Assembly (NCBI GenBank): GCA_026261815.1
Contig: JAMPIT010000481.1
Location: forward strand, 62,001 to 126,000
Direction of reading: 5' to 3'
Source: Monarcha castaneiventris obscurior
Lineage: Eukaryota > Chordata > Aves > Passeriformes > Monarchidae
Length of the DNA: 64,000 nucleotides
The notes under the pieces are model-generated. The model ran no database searches, was not told where the DNA came from, and saw only the letters and a program-made list of their open reading frames with translations. Both the position numbers and the translations under genes were made by a program. Below, piece by piece: positions 1 through 11,856 of this stretch; positions within the stretch are counted from its first letter, which is position 1, and each line of letters starts with the position of its first letter.

Positions 1-999
1 TGAAGGCAGAGGGCACCCTCTCCATCCAACCCACCGCTCAAGTTGCACGGGGAAGGAGGAACAGCAGATCCGAAAGCCGCCTGGTGAGGATGAATGTGCA
101 ACTTAATCATGCAGAGGAAGCCAAAGCTGCACAGAACAGGATTTTTTGACTCTAAGCCATGAAGTTACTCAGCCATTCTCCTCCTGTCTCCTTGCCTGCT
201 GCGAAAGCTCTGCATGGTGCCCGGGGAGGCGCAGATGTAGGGATCCTACCATTTGCCATCAGCTACTTCTGGAAGAAGATATGCAGGAAACTAAAAATGT
301 CAGTGCTTCTGGAGGAGGAACAGGACTAAAATCCCATCTGGAGTTTGCAGAGCAGTTTTCAGAGTTGAAGGGGATGGCACAGAGAGGACACTGTCCCCTC
401 ACGTCATCACATCTGACCAGGAGAGCAGGGCAGGGCACGGGGAGACCAACCTGCCTCAAAAACACCCTGTGAGGGCTTTTAGTTCTGGGTGAGATTCAGC
501 GAGGAAAGGGGAAGGGCAGGTGTCTCCCCGGACACCCAGCCCTGGCTGTGTGTGGGGGTGTTGTTGCCGGTGTTTTGGCAAGGCAGAGCTCTGTTCCACC
601 AGGACTTTGGGGAAACCCCTGGGGACACAAAGGACGCGCAGAGTGCTCGGGTGCGGTGACGGGACCGGGGTCAGCGGGGTTCAGGGCCGTCCTCACAGCA
701 GGGAAGGAAGGATTTCTGCAGTGAGCAGTTAATGCTGGAACACCCAGCTCAGAGAGGCACCAAGGAGGTGCCTGGGGGTATTCCAGCCACCATCCTCTCA
801 CTTCAGCCGGGGAGAAGCTGCTGAGCAGGACACGCTGTGCAGCACATCAGGCCTGAGGCCGGCTTTGGGCTTCTTCTGGGAGAGCACATTTTTAGAGTGG
901 GGACTCAGCCTCCCGTTCCAGGCTCTGGGGTGTGTATAGCTCATGTGCACTGAAGTTATTTCCATCCTGCTGTTGATCCCTGTGCCGGCCGCGCTCACA

Positions 1000-1014
1000 T
1001 CAGTAGATGGCAGC
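1000..1014 (+). promoter_or_regulatory. CTCF-like motif 1
   Basis: TCAGTAGATGGCAGC matches the vertebrate CTCF core (CCASYAGRKGGCRSY) at 14 of 15 positions. CTCF is the zinc-finger protein that anchors chromatin loops and insulators in the nucleus. A second copy in the same orientation lies 135 bp downstream, and the 14-mer from 1003 onwards is repeated there exactly. The motif match is seen in the sequence; occupancy is inference. Confidence 0.4.
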
Positions 1015-1134
1015 AGCTTCCCGGGAGCTGGTGGAGGAGCCTTGGCTGGGAAGAGCTGTGATAGACATTGGAGACCAGCCTTTCCCTTCCCTGCCTTCCC
1101 CCGGCTCTCAGCCCAGCCTCCTGCCGTACTCCCA

Positions 1135-1149
1135 ACTGTAGATGGCAGC
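1135..1149 (+). promoter_or_regulatory. CTCF-like motif 2
   Basis: ACTGTAGATGGCAGC matches the CTCF core at 13 of 15 positions, in the same orientation as the site at 1000. Paired co-oriented CTCF sites are common at domain boundaries. The flanks of the two copies differ, so this is not a simple recent tandem duplication. Confidence 0.3.
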
Positions 1150-1853
1150 AGGAAAAAGATTTTCCCATTTCTTTGTGACTTCTGCTCTGGATAGTGATTT
1201 CCCGCTGCTGGCTCTTGGAGCCTGCTGGCTCTGGGTTTTTGGGTCAGCTCACAGCCCTGGCTGGGCTTAGGTCACTGTCCAGGCTTGGATGAATGGATGG
1301 AGAGAATTTTCTGTGCACCTTCCTGCTTCCAGCAATCTGCACAGGAAACACCTGGAAGTGTCCATGGGGATGTAGGAGGGGGATGCTCCCAGCAAACCAC
1401 ACATCACAGCAGTCCAAAAGCTGTGGCACAAACTGGTGCCTCACAGCTGAGGGGGCAAGGAGGCTCCTGATAAAGGAAATGGGGTTTAAATAAGAGTTGT
1501 GCAGGCAGGGAGATTGTGCCAACTCCATCCTTGGAGGTTTCCAAAGCCTGACAGGACAAGGCTCCGACATCCTGAGTTAAATTCAAACTTAGCCCTGGTC
1601 AGAGCAGGAGGTTGGATCAGGGATATCCAGAGCTTTCCTGTGCTTGTCAGTCTCCCCTCTGCCTTTCTGCTCTGCTGTGCTGCTCACACTCAGCTGGGCT
1701 AATGTAACATGGTTTTCTCTGCCTTGTGAGTGATTGCATAGTCTGTGACCCCTTCTTGAGCTGGGATATATTCAGAAACTCCATCCAGGCTGCTTGACAC
1801 CTCACAAATAGCAGTCAGTGTGTCCTCGGTCTGTCTGTAGGACCCTGAGGCCA

Positions 1854-1948
1854 CATCCATCCATCCATCCATCCATCCATCCATCCATCCATCCATCCAT
1901 CCATCCATCCATCCATCCATCCATCCATCCATCCATCCATCCATCCAT
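1854..1948. repeat. (ATCC)n microsatellite
   Basis: About 23 nearly perfect tandem copies of ATCC (GGAT on the other strand). On the minus strand it translates as a repeated Met-Asp-Gly-Trp peptide, which is an artefact and not a gene. The length and purity suggest a young, probably length-polymorphic tetranucleotide locus. Confidence 0.97.
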
Positions 1949-4900
1949 GTCTCCCAGGTACAGCCACGAACCTTCCTGAGGTGCTTTTAAGACTCTGTTT
2001 GGTGAATTTGTTTAAAGTTTCACTCTCGGTCGATGTAACAGGAGTTCAGCAAGCTGATGTCCTAAGGAAGTTGGAGCATTTGAAAAAAATACCACCCGGC
2101 AGAAGAGGAAATTTTACTGTGGTACTTGCCAGCTAGGAAGAAAAATCTAGATTAAGGTGAATCACAGAAAATGCTGCCTTGAAATGAGAGCTATTAGCTA
2201 TTAGAGTAACTCATGAGGAGAGAATATTTAGGCTATTTAATGCACCACAAATTACATAGGAATTCTCATGCTTTAACTCAGTAGTCACTTGATTTAAATC
2301 TGCTTCTCTCCCCAGCTTCCTATAATTACAGCATAGCTACCAGCCACATCCCAGCCACCTGCAGTGCCTGTTCCCAGTGAAAGGGGCTCCCAGATGTTCG
2401 ACACCTCTCGGCACAAGGTCCCACATCTATGGGGTCTCTGTGGTGGAGCTGCCGAGTCCCACTCCCACCCCGCCAGCGGCTCTTGAACCGCCCGGCTGCT
2501 TTTCACTCTGCCTCTCTCTTTGTGGAGCTGGGAAAGCATCCAGAGCAGCTGTGTTAGGACCTGTCAACCTCAAATTGCAAAGTCATAAGGAGGGAAAATA
2601 ATCATCGTAATAATAATAATAATAAAGTCATCAACTTGTCTTACCCTCTAACAGAAAAAAGGTTTTGGTTGGAGGTTTGCATTAGCTATAATTTTCTCCA
2701 AGCTGATTTCTCCCTGTGAAGCCACTATACAGCCTCTAAACGATGCTCAGGCAAAATCTCCTCTGACATTCATCTCTGTTTACAGAGCTCATCCAAAAAC
2801 AAGAGGCCTTTTCTTCACTTTGTTCAGCATCGCCATGACTCGGTTGCCAAGGCATCAGCCTTTGATTCCTGCCGTTTGGCTCTCACCAGTGATGCCCGAC
2901 ACCTCCCCATCACTGGTGAGTGCAGCCACCCCAGCACGGATCCCGCAGCCGATGGCACCGTGTCCCCTGGGTGGGACATCTGCCTGCACCAGCCAGCCTT
3001 GGGGGGCCCCGTCCTGGGCCTGACATCAGGACCTGCCTTCAAGCCTGATTTGTCAAGGGCTAAAGTGCAGGCGGAAAAGACTCCGGCAAAATATTTTGTC
3101 AGAACCTGTGCATTTATGGCTGTTCAGCCAAAATCAGCTTCGTTCTCTGGCTGGATGGAAGGGCTGGTCAAGAAGACCCTGAGACAAGGCTCATGAAGCC
3201 CTTGATGGGTCAGGAGCAAAGGCGTGGCTGTTGTAAACTCTCCTGTCTGTTCAGTCTCCCAGCTGCACCACCTTCACCCGCTGAAGCACATCTATCCTCA
3301 AACATGCAGGGATTTCTGGAAAAACAATATCTCATTGCATAACCCGCTGTCCTGAGTCAATCAGTTGTTCAGGGTCTGAGCTGATCTTGGATGAGAGCTC
3401 TCTTAGTAGCCCTTCTAAGACCCCCATCCCTGCACTGCCGCTAAAACTGCCATTATTTATTAATAGCTCTGAATCCAAGTGTGATCCGTGGAAAAAGATG
3501 TTGCTCCTTTTAAGGTTTTCCACCAAAACAGAAAGAAACATGTTCTAAGCTGCACAGCCAAGGGAAAAGAGCGGAGGGAAGCGAGTTGGGAAGGGACAGA
3601 GAATCTTGATGCCTTTAAGTCACTCAGATGAAGTTCATTTCTCCTTGTCTGTACAAGGTTGGACTCTTTGCATTTTCATGGTAAATTTGTTTACCGAGCC
3701 GTTGTTGAAATTCTGGAAGCAGAGAAAATGCATTTGCTCCATAACCTTTCCGGATCTGACAAGTCCTATAAAATCTATTAAAGCCTTTAATGAAATCCCC
3801 GCTCAGAGCCAGCTCCCATGAATGAATGTGGAATCGGAATTTAAATTAAAATGTTGTTTTTGTAGTCTGTGGGCTTTAGCCTCGACAGAAATTAAAGGGA
3901 CAGTTCACATTTTGGGGGCTGTTGCTTTCTCCCTGTAGTTTTTTACTGCCACGAAATGCCTCTCCTTGCAGAGGATGGGTGTTTGAAGCTCTTTTCCTCC
4001 TGCTGAGCCTGTGGCCAGTTGGGAGCACTCAGCTGCAAGCACAAAACCTGTTATACTGAATAATCCTAATTAGAAATGAGTAAATTGCTTAACAGGCAAC
4101 ACTGTCCTCTAAATAGGATGCAGAACTCTTGTTAGCAAATGGAGGGGTTTTGGGTCCAATCCCCACTCTGAGGAGCAGGGAGCTGGCCTTGCTGCAGGGA
4201 TAAGCACAGTGCCACTGCGGTCAAGAGCATCCTCAAACACTTCTGTGTCCCCCTGCCATCAGCCCCTCGAGGACACGCTGGGGCTCAGCCCATGGGTCTT
4301 GGCACTATGGAGACACTTCAAGCAAGCCTCGGTGAGGAGCCTGATGTAAATCCATTGGATGTGCTTGGCTTTGCCTACCCAAGGATTTAATTTCCATATG
4401 TAAATACAGGTCTGTGTGTGCAGGGGGTGTGCAAGCAGTTAGTTATTTTTGATCTCTTCTGCACTGAGCAAAGAGAAATTTCCCCCAGTGAAACGTGTGT
4501 CTGAGCCTGGAAAGGAACAGGCTGCTCAGGGCTTTGATCACCTTCTCCTGAGCTTTGACCCTGCTCCAGCCTGGCCCAGCGCAGGTCAGGTGTGGGCCAG
4601 GCTTATCTGGGTCTCTACCTCCTTCCCCCAGTGAAAATTTGCCAGGGTTTGCTGGGTTTGGCTTCCCATGGAGTGATGCCACCAGCTGCCCCCGCTGCCT
4701 CTTTGGGTGTGCGTTTTCCAGCAACAAGTGGCAAAAGTCTGCATTTGTTTCCTCATGGAGCTTCACTCTTTTTTGACACATTGTGGATTTACGTATTTGC
4801 CCACAATTGCATCAGCTCTTGCCATTCCCTGCAAGGAATCAGCTCTTTACCTGCGGAGAGGAAACATCCATCCTCCTTTCCTAGGAGCCAAAAGCTCCTC

Positions 4901-5524
4901 AGCTGTTTACCTGTGGGCTGGGACGTGACCCGAGGGGGCTGCAAAAATTACCCAATTCACTTCATTTTGGTGATTTGAACTTCTATTTACTCTTTTCACA
5001 GCTTGCAGTTGTGTTCCCAGAAACAGCTTGTGTTTCTTCCTTCTCAAGGGTTATTTTTATCCAGAGGAGCCCTTTGGCCTGGATTTGTGCCATGTGATGG
5101 GCTCCTCTTGCCAAGCTGAAGAGTCCCCACCCAATGCCTGAAACCAAGTGGAGAATGCCTGGTGCCCCTCGGTGCCAACCCAGGGTCGAGTGTTACTCAG
5201 CTTCTTTTTTATGTCCTTTCCATGCAGGCTGATTCCAGGAGCACCTTCCCAATCCCCAAGCCTGCACCGGTCAGTGTTGGACTGCAGGCTCTCAGCACAG
5301 GACAGGCTGTTGTGAGCAAGGCATTAGAAGAAGGGCTGCAGACCACAAATAAGTGCATAATAAACACATGTAAACAGTCATTTGGTTCATGGCTGATAAA
5401 CCTTCATGGTCCATTTTATCGCTGTGCATGCAGAGGAGGAGGGCTCAGGATTCAGAATGCTGCTGGCTGTGGACCAACCCTCTGCCTGCTGTCCTGCAAG
5501 AGGTTTGGGTGGGATACCAGATCA
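1949..5524. other. Single-copy non-coding DNA
   Basis: No coding exon, RNA or mobile element can be supported. AT-rich patches lie at about 2150-2340, 3600-3900 and 4030-4100; the last contains a TCCTAATTAGAAATGAG stretch of homeodomain type. A short (TAA)n run sits at 2608-2625. The remaining GC-richer DNA carries only overlapping short chance frames. Confidence 0.55.
2608..2625. repeat. Short (TAA)n run
   Basis: Six TAA units, immediately after ATAATCATCG. It is too short to be a strong polymorphic marker and is recorded only as low-complexity sequence. Confidence 0.8.
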
Positions 5525-6026
5525 TGAATCACAGAATGGTTTGGGTTGGAAGGGACCTTAAAACCCATCTCATTTTGTCCCCCTGCCATGGGCAGGGACA
5601 CCTTCCACTATCCCAGGTTGCTCCAAGCCCTGTCCAACCTGGCCTTGAACAATTCCAGGGATGGGGCAGCCACAGCTTCTCTGGGCACCCTGTGCCAGGG
5701 CCTCCCCACCCTCACAGGGAACAATTTCTTCCTAATATCCAATTTAACCCTGCCCTGTGTCAGGCTGAAGCCATTCGTCCTTGTCCTGCCATGCCCTTGT
5801 CCAAAGCCCCTCTCCAGCTCTCCTGGAGCCCCCTTAGGCACTGGAAGGGGCTCTGAGGTCTCCCCAGATTGTTCTCTTTTCCAGGTGAACACCCCCAGCT
5901 CTCCCAGCCTGGCTCCAGAGCAGAGCTGCTCCAGCTCTTGTAGCATCTTCATGTCCTCCCCTGGGCTCTCTCCAGCAGCTCCACATCCTTCTTATGCTGC
6001 GGGTTCCAGACACAGCCCTCCAGGAA
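5525..6026 (-). mobile_element. CR1 LINE fragment, 5'-truncated
   Basis: This is the largest mobile element in the window, about 500 bp. At its low-coordinate end it reads gaatcacagaatggtttggg followed by 'ttggaagggacc', the complement of the CR1 3' end, so the element lies on the minus strand. Its body includes the familiar CR1 3' segments 'gggatggggcagccacagc' and 'ctgtgccagggcctcccca', and reaches 'gttccagacacagccctcc'. Only the 3' part is present, as expected for 5'-truncated CR1 insertions. The endonuclease and reverse transcriptase regions are absent, so it cannot move on its own. Open frames of 155, 180 and 114 codons across it are translations of this repeat, not host genes. Confidence 0.95.
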
Positions 6027-7841
6027 AAGTCATGGACTCATTTGGATCATGCGCCAAAGGAAATTGTGATTTCTGGCTTGGGGAATAGCAGAGAGAGAGG
6101 TTTCATTCTCCAGGGTGCTCAGCACCCAAACGGCAGAGGAGGAAGCTCTTCTTCCAAGGAAGCTGCTTGTGTTGAAACCTCTTTGGGCCAGGAGAGCAGC
6201 AGTGGGCAGGAGATCTTCCAGAAGGGAAGATCCTGGAAGCCAGGCTAAGGCGGGAGCCTGTTTTCAGCGCAGAAAAGGAGGGAAACTCATTAGTGCAACA
6301 TGAAGTGAAACAGAAAATGCCTAAATTTGTTGGCAAAATGGCAGGAGGAGGGAAGAAAATGCTCTTTCTATGTCAATGTGTTGCTGGAAGGATGGTGAAA
6401 AGTTTTCTCCTCATTCCTTTTTCTTTAACTCAGGTTATTACAAAGCAATCCATGCTGTTTCTAAGGAAAAAAATCATTAAGTTTCACTTTGAAAATGTCA
6501 AAACAAAATGTTTTGGCATTTCTGAAGTGAAACATTTCATTAAAAATGCTGCATCTGAGTGTTTTGACATTTTTAGAATCTGCTCTCATCCTCCTCCTCC
6601 CATTTTCTCAACCTAAATTTGTTAATATTTTTAGTCCTTCTAAAACTTAATTTCCCAGCAAACACAGTAGTACTGAAAAAATAAATTGCTGCTTTATGTA
6701 TACTGAAAGCTGTGAGCAATGGGCAACCTGGGCAGCCGAGCCAAGGTTTCCACTGCCTTACAACCTCAGCTGTCATTTCCATGGTGCAAAAGAATTGTGT
6801 AATTGTGGGATTTTGCAGTGAGAGCTTTATTCACTATTTATTCCTTTAGAATCAGAGTGGTGAGAGTATCTGACATGAAAAAGGAGACCTGGTGGTGGGG
6901 AGTGAAGCTGGAGCAGGTGGGGAGCTGGGTGATGGTGCTGATGCCCCTTTCCCTTCCTCCTACTCCCTTGTGGCACCACTGGTTCCAGCAGTGGCTGCCT
7001 TGGAACATGGGAATGACTGCAGGGAGTTGTCTTGGTGCTTCATCCAGGGGAGCTTGTGATGGTGGAGGGGGTCAGACAGCCCTGCAGTGCAGCAGGATGG
7101 GTTTTCACACAGTTCTGAGCGTTTCCCACCTCCCAGGAGCCACCACCATCCTTCCAACCCCCTGGCACACCCTGGGCATGCACAGGGCCCCCTCCAGCCA
7201 GAGCCGACTGCTGCTGCTCTGGGGCTTCTCAAAACGGGCCGAGTCAAACGCCATCAAAAGCTGCCTTTCAAGTGATGCTTTTTGTGCAGGGGAGGGAAGA
7301 GCTGGCAGGACGTGTCACTTGTGGCAGAGTGTGATAGTCACCTACAAAGGCTTGAGGTGTTTGTCAAAGGGGCCGGGGAAGCCTCTGAAGCCAAGAGATG
7401 CTTTCAAGAGGAGAGCGCGCCGTGCGTGCCCCGTCACTCGCAGATGAAAGGATCCAGGCTCTGCTGCATTGCTTGTTGCTGCAGCCCCAGCAATTGCACA
7501 CCCTTTCCCTGCCAAAGCCGCAGCACTGCCTAAATTAAAGGGAAAAATGGAAGAAAATGCAGAGGTTTTATATTGGGTTTCAAAGCCCTAGCCCCAGGAG
7601 CTGGGGTGTTGATGGGCACGGCCAGTACAGGCTCAGGGCAGTGCTGCTGGCTTGGCTGGTGTCACTGGATGGGGGGAAATTGAGTGGATTCACCCCTCGC
7701 CCTCTTATCACAGCACCTGGCAGTGACCTGCTGGCAGCCAAACCAGAGTCCCAGCACCAGCTCCTGCCACAGGAGAGGCTCACATCAGGTTCTAGGTGAG
7801 GCTGCTGAAATATGGAGCTCTTGCTGCTAAAACACAAAACA
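6027..7841. other. Single-copy non-coding DNA
   Basis: The first part, to about 6700, turns AT-rich with repeated 'gaaacattt/gaaaatg' type words, and the rest is GC-richer. The 214-codon plus-strand frame at 6803-7447 has no splice context, overlaps shorter frames on both strands and has no recognisable domain, so it is not called a gene. Confidence 0.5.
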
Positions 7842-7930
7842 GCCTGCTCTAGTGGGAAGTGTCCCTGCTCCTGGTGGGGGCTTGGATCGAGAGCACCTTT
7901 AAGGTCCCTTCCAAGCCAAACCATTCCAGG
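7842..7930 (+). mobile_element. CR1 3' end fragment
   Basis: The stretch reads 'cctgctctagtgggaagtg', then 'ccctgctcctggtgggggct' and 'acctttaaggtcccttccaa', ending in 'ccaaaccattccagg'. This is the CR1 3' terminal segment on the plus strand, diverged from the typical 'ccctgcccatggcagggggt' form. It is an old, heavily truncated copy of about 90 bp. Confidence 0.8.
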
Positions 7931-8010
7931 ATTTTCTTTGGTGACTAGCTGCCTTCTCAGGGCTGCAATGCCTTTGTCCTGCACCACTCTGCACTCGACC
8001 TCTGCATAAA

Positions 8011-8045
8011 TGACCTTCAAAGGTCCCTTCCCACCTAAACCACAC
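8011..8045 (+). mobile_element. Degenerate CR1-tail-like segment
   Basis: 'tgaccttcaaaggtccctt' followed by 'cccacctaaaccacac' resembles a second CR1 3' end, about 110 bp beyond the better-preserved one. It may be a separate old insertion or a local partial duplication. Only about 35 bp support it. Confidence 0.45.
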
Positions 8046-9261
8046 TTTATTGTGCTCATCCAAGCCCGCCTGTCTCCTTGGAGCCCTCCACTTCTCTTTC
8101 CTAAACAAACATTAAGAAAATAAGGCGGAAGGGAGGTGGTGGTTCAGGAACATAAAGTCCCACAAAGAAAATTATCTCCCTTTCACTTGAGTTTTTTGAA
8201 AGCTGCTGGGTTGCAAAGGCGGTTCTGTTGATTGCAGTTTTAGTCCTTGATTATGCAGTAATGGAAGCATCAGAAATCATCAAGCTTCCTTCCTCAATTT
8301 GAGTTTGCCCTTCATCCCGTGGTTTCAGACTAAGGATAAAATGGTCATTTGGAAGAGGAAGGAAGGAAAAAAAAACCCAATACAATATTGTTTATCTCCC
8401 TTAAAGTCACAGCTCTTTATTTGCCATTCCCATTTTACAGCTTGGCCATTTGACAGATCAATTAGCAACTGCCTGATACAGGAGCAATAAAACCTTTCAC
8501 AGGGGAACTTTCCCCCAGGCGGAAAAGTACTTTTCTGTCCTTCTTAAGAAGGAGGAAAGGCCAGGTGGCTCCTCAAAGCAGGAATTCCCAGGTAAGAAGT
8601 TCACAGAGGGTTTCAGAGAGACCCCTCTCAGTGGGCTCTGGGCTGAGGGTTGGTATCAGTGAGCGAGAAATGAGATCAGAGAGCGAAAAGAGGAGGAAAG
8701 CACCTGCAATGTGAGGTTTTGGTGATGGACATGAACCTGCCCATCAGTGTGTTTGTTCTCTTATGGCTGGGATCACCTGGGCAGGGACTAAGCAGTTAAA
8801 CCACTGTGTTAGGTTTGTTGTTTTTGGGGCAAAGGTACAGCGTGTATTTTAAAGTTGTCTTTTACATCTGTTTACCCACGAGGATTTATAGATATTTGTG
8901 TAGATAAGGACGTAGATAAGGAAGATCCAAAGTTCACAAAATGGGGCCAAAATTAATGGAAAGCCCAATTTTAGGGCATTGCAGCTGAACAAAGCCTTGG
9001 GTTTTGGGGTACTGAAACTGCTGAGAGTGACTCTTCCACCTTGGCACCTCTTTTCTGGGGAGAAGGTGGAGCTTTGGCCATCCCACCATTCCTGGGAGAC
9101 TGCTCCTGCTCTCATGGTGCCCCGGGCAGCTGATGGGTCTGCACCTCTCACAGGGGCTGAGCACTTTTCTCTCTCTTGTATTCTTTTTTTTCAAACTCCA
9201 ATCTGTTTGCACTTCTCCCCCCTCCCCATCACCATCCCTTAGGCCCTTCTGGGGAAAGAAA

Positions 9262-9400
9262 GAAACAGCCTCTCTGTTTTTAATCAACCTAATTAGTGTA
9301 TCTTTAATACAATTAGAGGGAAATTTTACCGCTCCCCCCCTCCCCGTGTATCAATTAAAGCCCCACAGTTGCAGGGTAAATTTTTAATCCATTTAGGACC
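9262..9400. promoter_or_regulatory. Candidate conserved non-coding element
   Basis: AT-rich block in GC-richer surroundings, with TTTTAATCAACCTAATTAGT, ACAATTAGAGG, CAATTAAAG and TTTTTAATCC. These are clustered TAAT/ATTA homeodomain cores interrupted by cytosine tracts (CCCCCCCTCCCC). There is no repeat homology and no open frame. Enhancer function is inferred from composition only. Confidence 0.3.
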
Positions 9401-10599
9401 ATCTCCCCCAGCTCCGCATCCCCCTCCTCCTCCTGCCTGGCAGAGTGTTGCTTCCTCCTCCGTTTTCTTTGGGAGTCTGTTCAAACAGCACATTGTGAGG
9501 AGTAAATAAATTACTCTCTGCCCCCTTGCCCTCTCTTCCACGGCAGCCGGCCCCGTTCCAGGCAGCTGCCCTGATTGTAGGGCAGGCGCAGGGGGGAAGG
9601 GGCTCGCACAAAGCCAGGGCTGCACGCTCCGGGTCAGGGGGGGTCGCGCTGTTCATCCTCCTTTCTTCTATTCTTCGTCCCCTCTTCTGCCTCTTGGTGG
9701 GGTTTATTTTTTTTTTTTTTCCAGTTCTGGGGGTGGCTGGGGATTAGCGTCTATTTTTGTGGCATGTTTCCACCCCCTCCAGTGGGTTTTTCTCTCCTTG
9801 GGGGTCTCAGTGGGGTGGTAGGTTATGGTCCTGCTTCTGTGGTCGTGGCTCCTGTCCTGAAGATGCTGCATGGGGAGTTGTAGGGTCCCAGCGTGCCCGT
9901 CTGCCTCCCTTTGCCACTGCCATTCCCATGTGGAAAAAGCCCTGGGCTTAACTAATCAGCCCTGCCCCATGGCAATACCCACAGACCACTGGGTTCAGCC
10001 CCATCCTGCCCTGCGCCCAGTGAGAGCAGCTTGAGGAGCACGAGCTATCTGCTGGTGGGGCAGCAGCTACATAATGAGGGCATTTTCTCGGGTTTGGGAG
10101 TTTTTCTTGTAATAAACACAGATGGCTGCTGGATCTGCGAGTTGGAAACTACCAAATGCGGCATCCTGCCGTTGGAATCATAGAATTTCCCATCTCTGCT
10201 CCTCTGAAGCACCCCGAGGTGGTCCCTGCCAGGGATGCTTCACTCCAGTTTCTGCAGGACTTGAGGAACCAGCCCAGAGAGCTGCTTAATTAGTGCGTGT
10301 TGGTTTGCAGGCTCCTGAGAGAGGCTGAGGGCTCTGGGCCGGGTGCCTGAGCAGGGCACCCTGAGGGGATGGAAGCTGGGAGGGAACCAGGAAGGAGAAG
10401 GCAGGATCCCACCTTCCCCACTCTCTTTTCACATGTGGGTGTAACAGCTTGTTTACAGAGGTGCAAGGGGAGCTCTGGGTGCTGTGGGGCCGGGGGCTGA
10501 CCCTACACAGTGCCTGGCTGGTGTCCCAGCATGGGGTGGTGGCCTGGGAGCCCAACCACAGCCAGCAACGGAGCTGTCCTCCAGAAAGTCCTGCCAGTA

Positions 10600-10890
10600 G
10601 CTCATTATCATCATGCGAACACAATTAGCAGCTTTGCTGCTGCCTTTTCAAAGTAGATGGGTGAGACTTCCCCTCTCTGAATTTCTCCCCAGCTGGCCCA
10701 CAACTACAAGGTCCTGCCTTTATGGATCACCGAGTCCCTGCGCTTTCTTAATGAACCTGCGTTTAATGCTTGACTTCTCCGTGTCATGTTTAATTACAGC
10801 AGCTGTAACTTCCTCGTTGGCTGGCTTGAAATAATATCTAAGTGCTTCTGAGCTTTAGAGCCTTGTTATTCTTCTATAATTAGAGTTTTA
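10600..10890. promoter_or_regulatory. Candidate conserved non-coding element
   Basis: About 290 bp free of repeats and of coding signal. It is rich in homeodomain-type words: ACACAATTAGCAG, GTTTAATGC, TGTTTAATTACAGC, TTCTATAATTAGAG. The density of ATTA cores and the lack of low-complexity drift are typical of avian conserved non-coding DNA, but conservation was not measured. Confidence 0.35.
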
Positions 10891-11611
10891 AGGCTGGTGT
10901 GAGCCATCTCTGTAAAACAGGCAGCCATTTGCCTGGCATGCTTAGTGCCAGGCTTCAGGTTTCCCAAAGATGGGAAAGACATGCAGCTAATGAAAACCTG
11001 GCAGGTTTAGGTGGAAGGAGAGGTGTGCCTGGGGTGCGAGAGGTGGCAGCCGTGGTCTGTGGCTTGCTGACAGTGGAGCACCTTGCTGAGAGTTTCAAAA
11101 CTCAAATGTCATCGACGAATAGGCACAAAACCATTCCTCAGGGTGTATCAGACACAGGAGAGTGGGGTTTCTTTTGCTTAAGGTTGATTTTGCCTCCTTT
11201 CATTTTTGAATATGCTGCTTTTCCCCTGAGAAGGGCTGGGGTTGGGGAAGACTTGGGGTCCTCATTGTCTCTTCATGTGCCCTCTGCTTCAGTGTGTGAC
11301 TGGTGATCTTCCTGGGAGCGGGGATGAGCATCAGCCTGTGTGAATGATCTCCGAGACCTGAGGTGGCACGATGGGTGAGACAGCAGCCAACTTGCAGAAC
11401 AAGTGGCCTTTTAGGACCTGCCAGCTCGGGAGAGAAGGGGGCTTTGAGCACATAGAGAGCACCCCATTTACAGCACATCTGCGCTCGCACAGAGGGCCCC
11501 GAGTGTTCCCTCCTCTCAGTCCCCCCCTCTATATCTGCTGCCTTTTAAAGGAAGGGGTTTATTCCAGCAAAAGAGAAGGGATTGATGCCTTTCTCTTGAC
11601 TTTCTCTTCAG

Positions 11612-11856
11612 GTACCTGTATTGTTGGGGCAGCTGTGGAGGTCGGGCACGCGGATCCACAGCCCAGCTGGAGGGGCTTTTGCTGGCCATGGTGGGGGATT
11701 GAGCCCCAGTGACACCCAGCTCTGTCCTTGCTCTGTTTGGGGTGTCTGGAGGTACATGGGGGACACAGGGACTTCTTGGCCTGGGAATGGCTCCTGTCCT
11801 TGTGCCTCTGGCATGTTCTCAAGCGTTGCAGAGCCAGTGCAACCCCCAGAAACAAG
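11612..11856 (+). CDS. Possible exon, unidentified
   Basis: A strong acceptor (CTTTCTCTTGACTTTCTCTTC then AG) precedes this 245 bp stretch, and a good donor (AACAAG|GTGAGA) follows it. One frame is open from edge to edge, 81 codons beginning VPVLLGQLWRSG and ending near VQPPETR, and it meets a stop only inside the presumed intron. The peptide has no domain I recognise and is rich in Gly, Ser and Cys, as GC-rich non-coding DNA often gives. It could be a non-coding exon of a long RNA or a chance pairing of splice signals. The nearest promoter-like GC-rich DNA on this strand is downstream, so no gene model is proposed. Confidence 0.2.

Larger units (their letters stand above)
1..1853. other. Single-copy non-coding DNA with CTCF-like motifs
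   Basis: No coding exon, RNA gene or mobile element is recognisable here. The open frames on both strands are short, overlap each other and have no splice context. The one notable structure is a pair of identical 14-mers (GTAGATGGCAGCAG) at 1003 and 1138, listed separately as CTCF-like motifs. The stretch ends at the (ATCC)n array. Confidence 0.6.

Noticed and set aside
1699..1944. Minus-strand frame with a repeated Met-Asp-Gly-Trp unit
   Set aside because: It is a translation of the (ATCC)n microsatellite.
5389..6088. Overlapping frames of 114-180 codons on both strands
   Set aside because: They run across the 5.5 kb CR1 fragment, and similar peptides recur at the other CR1 copies.
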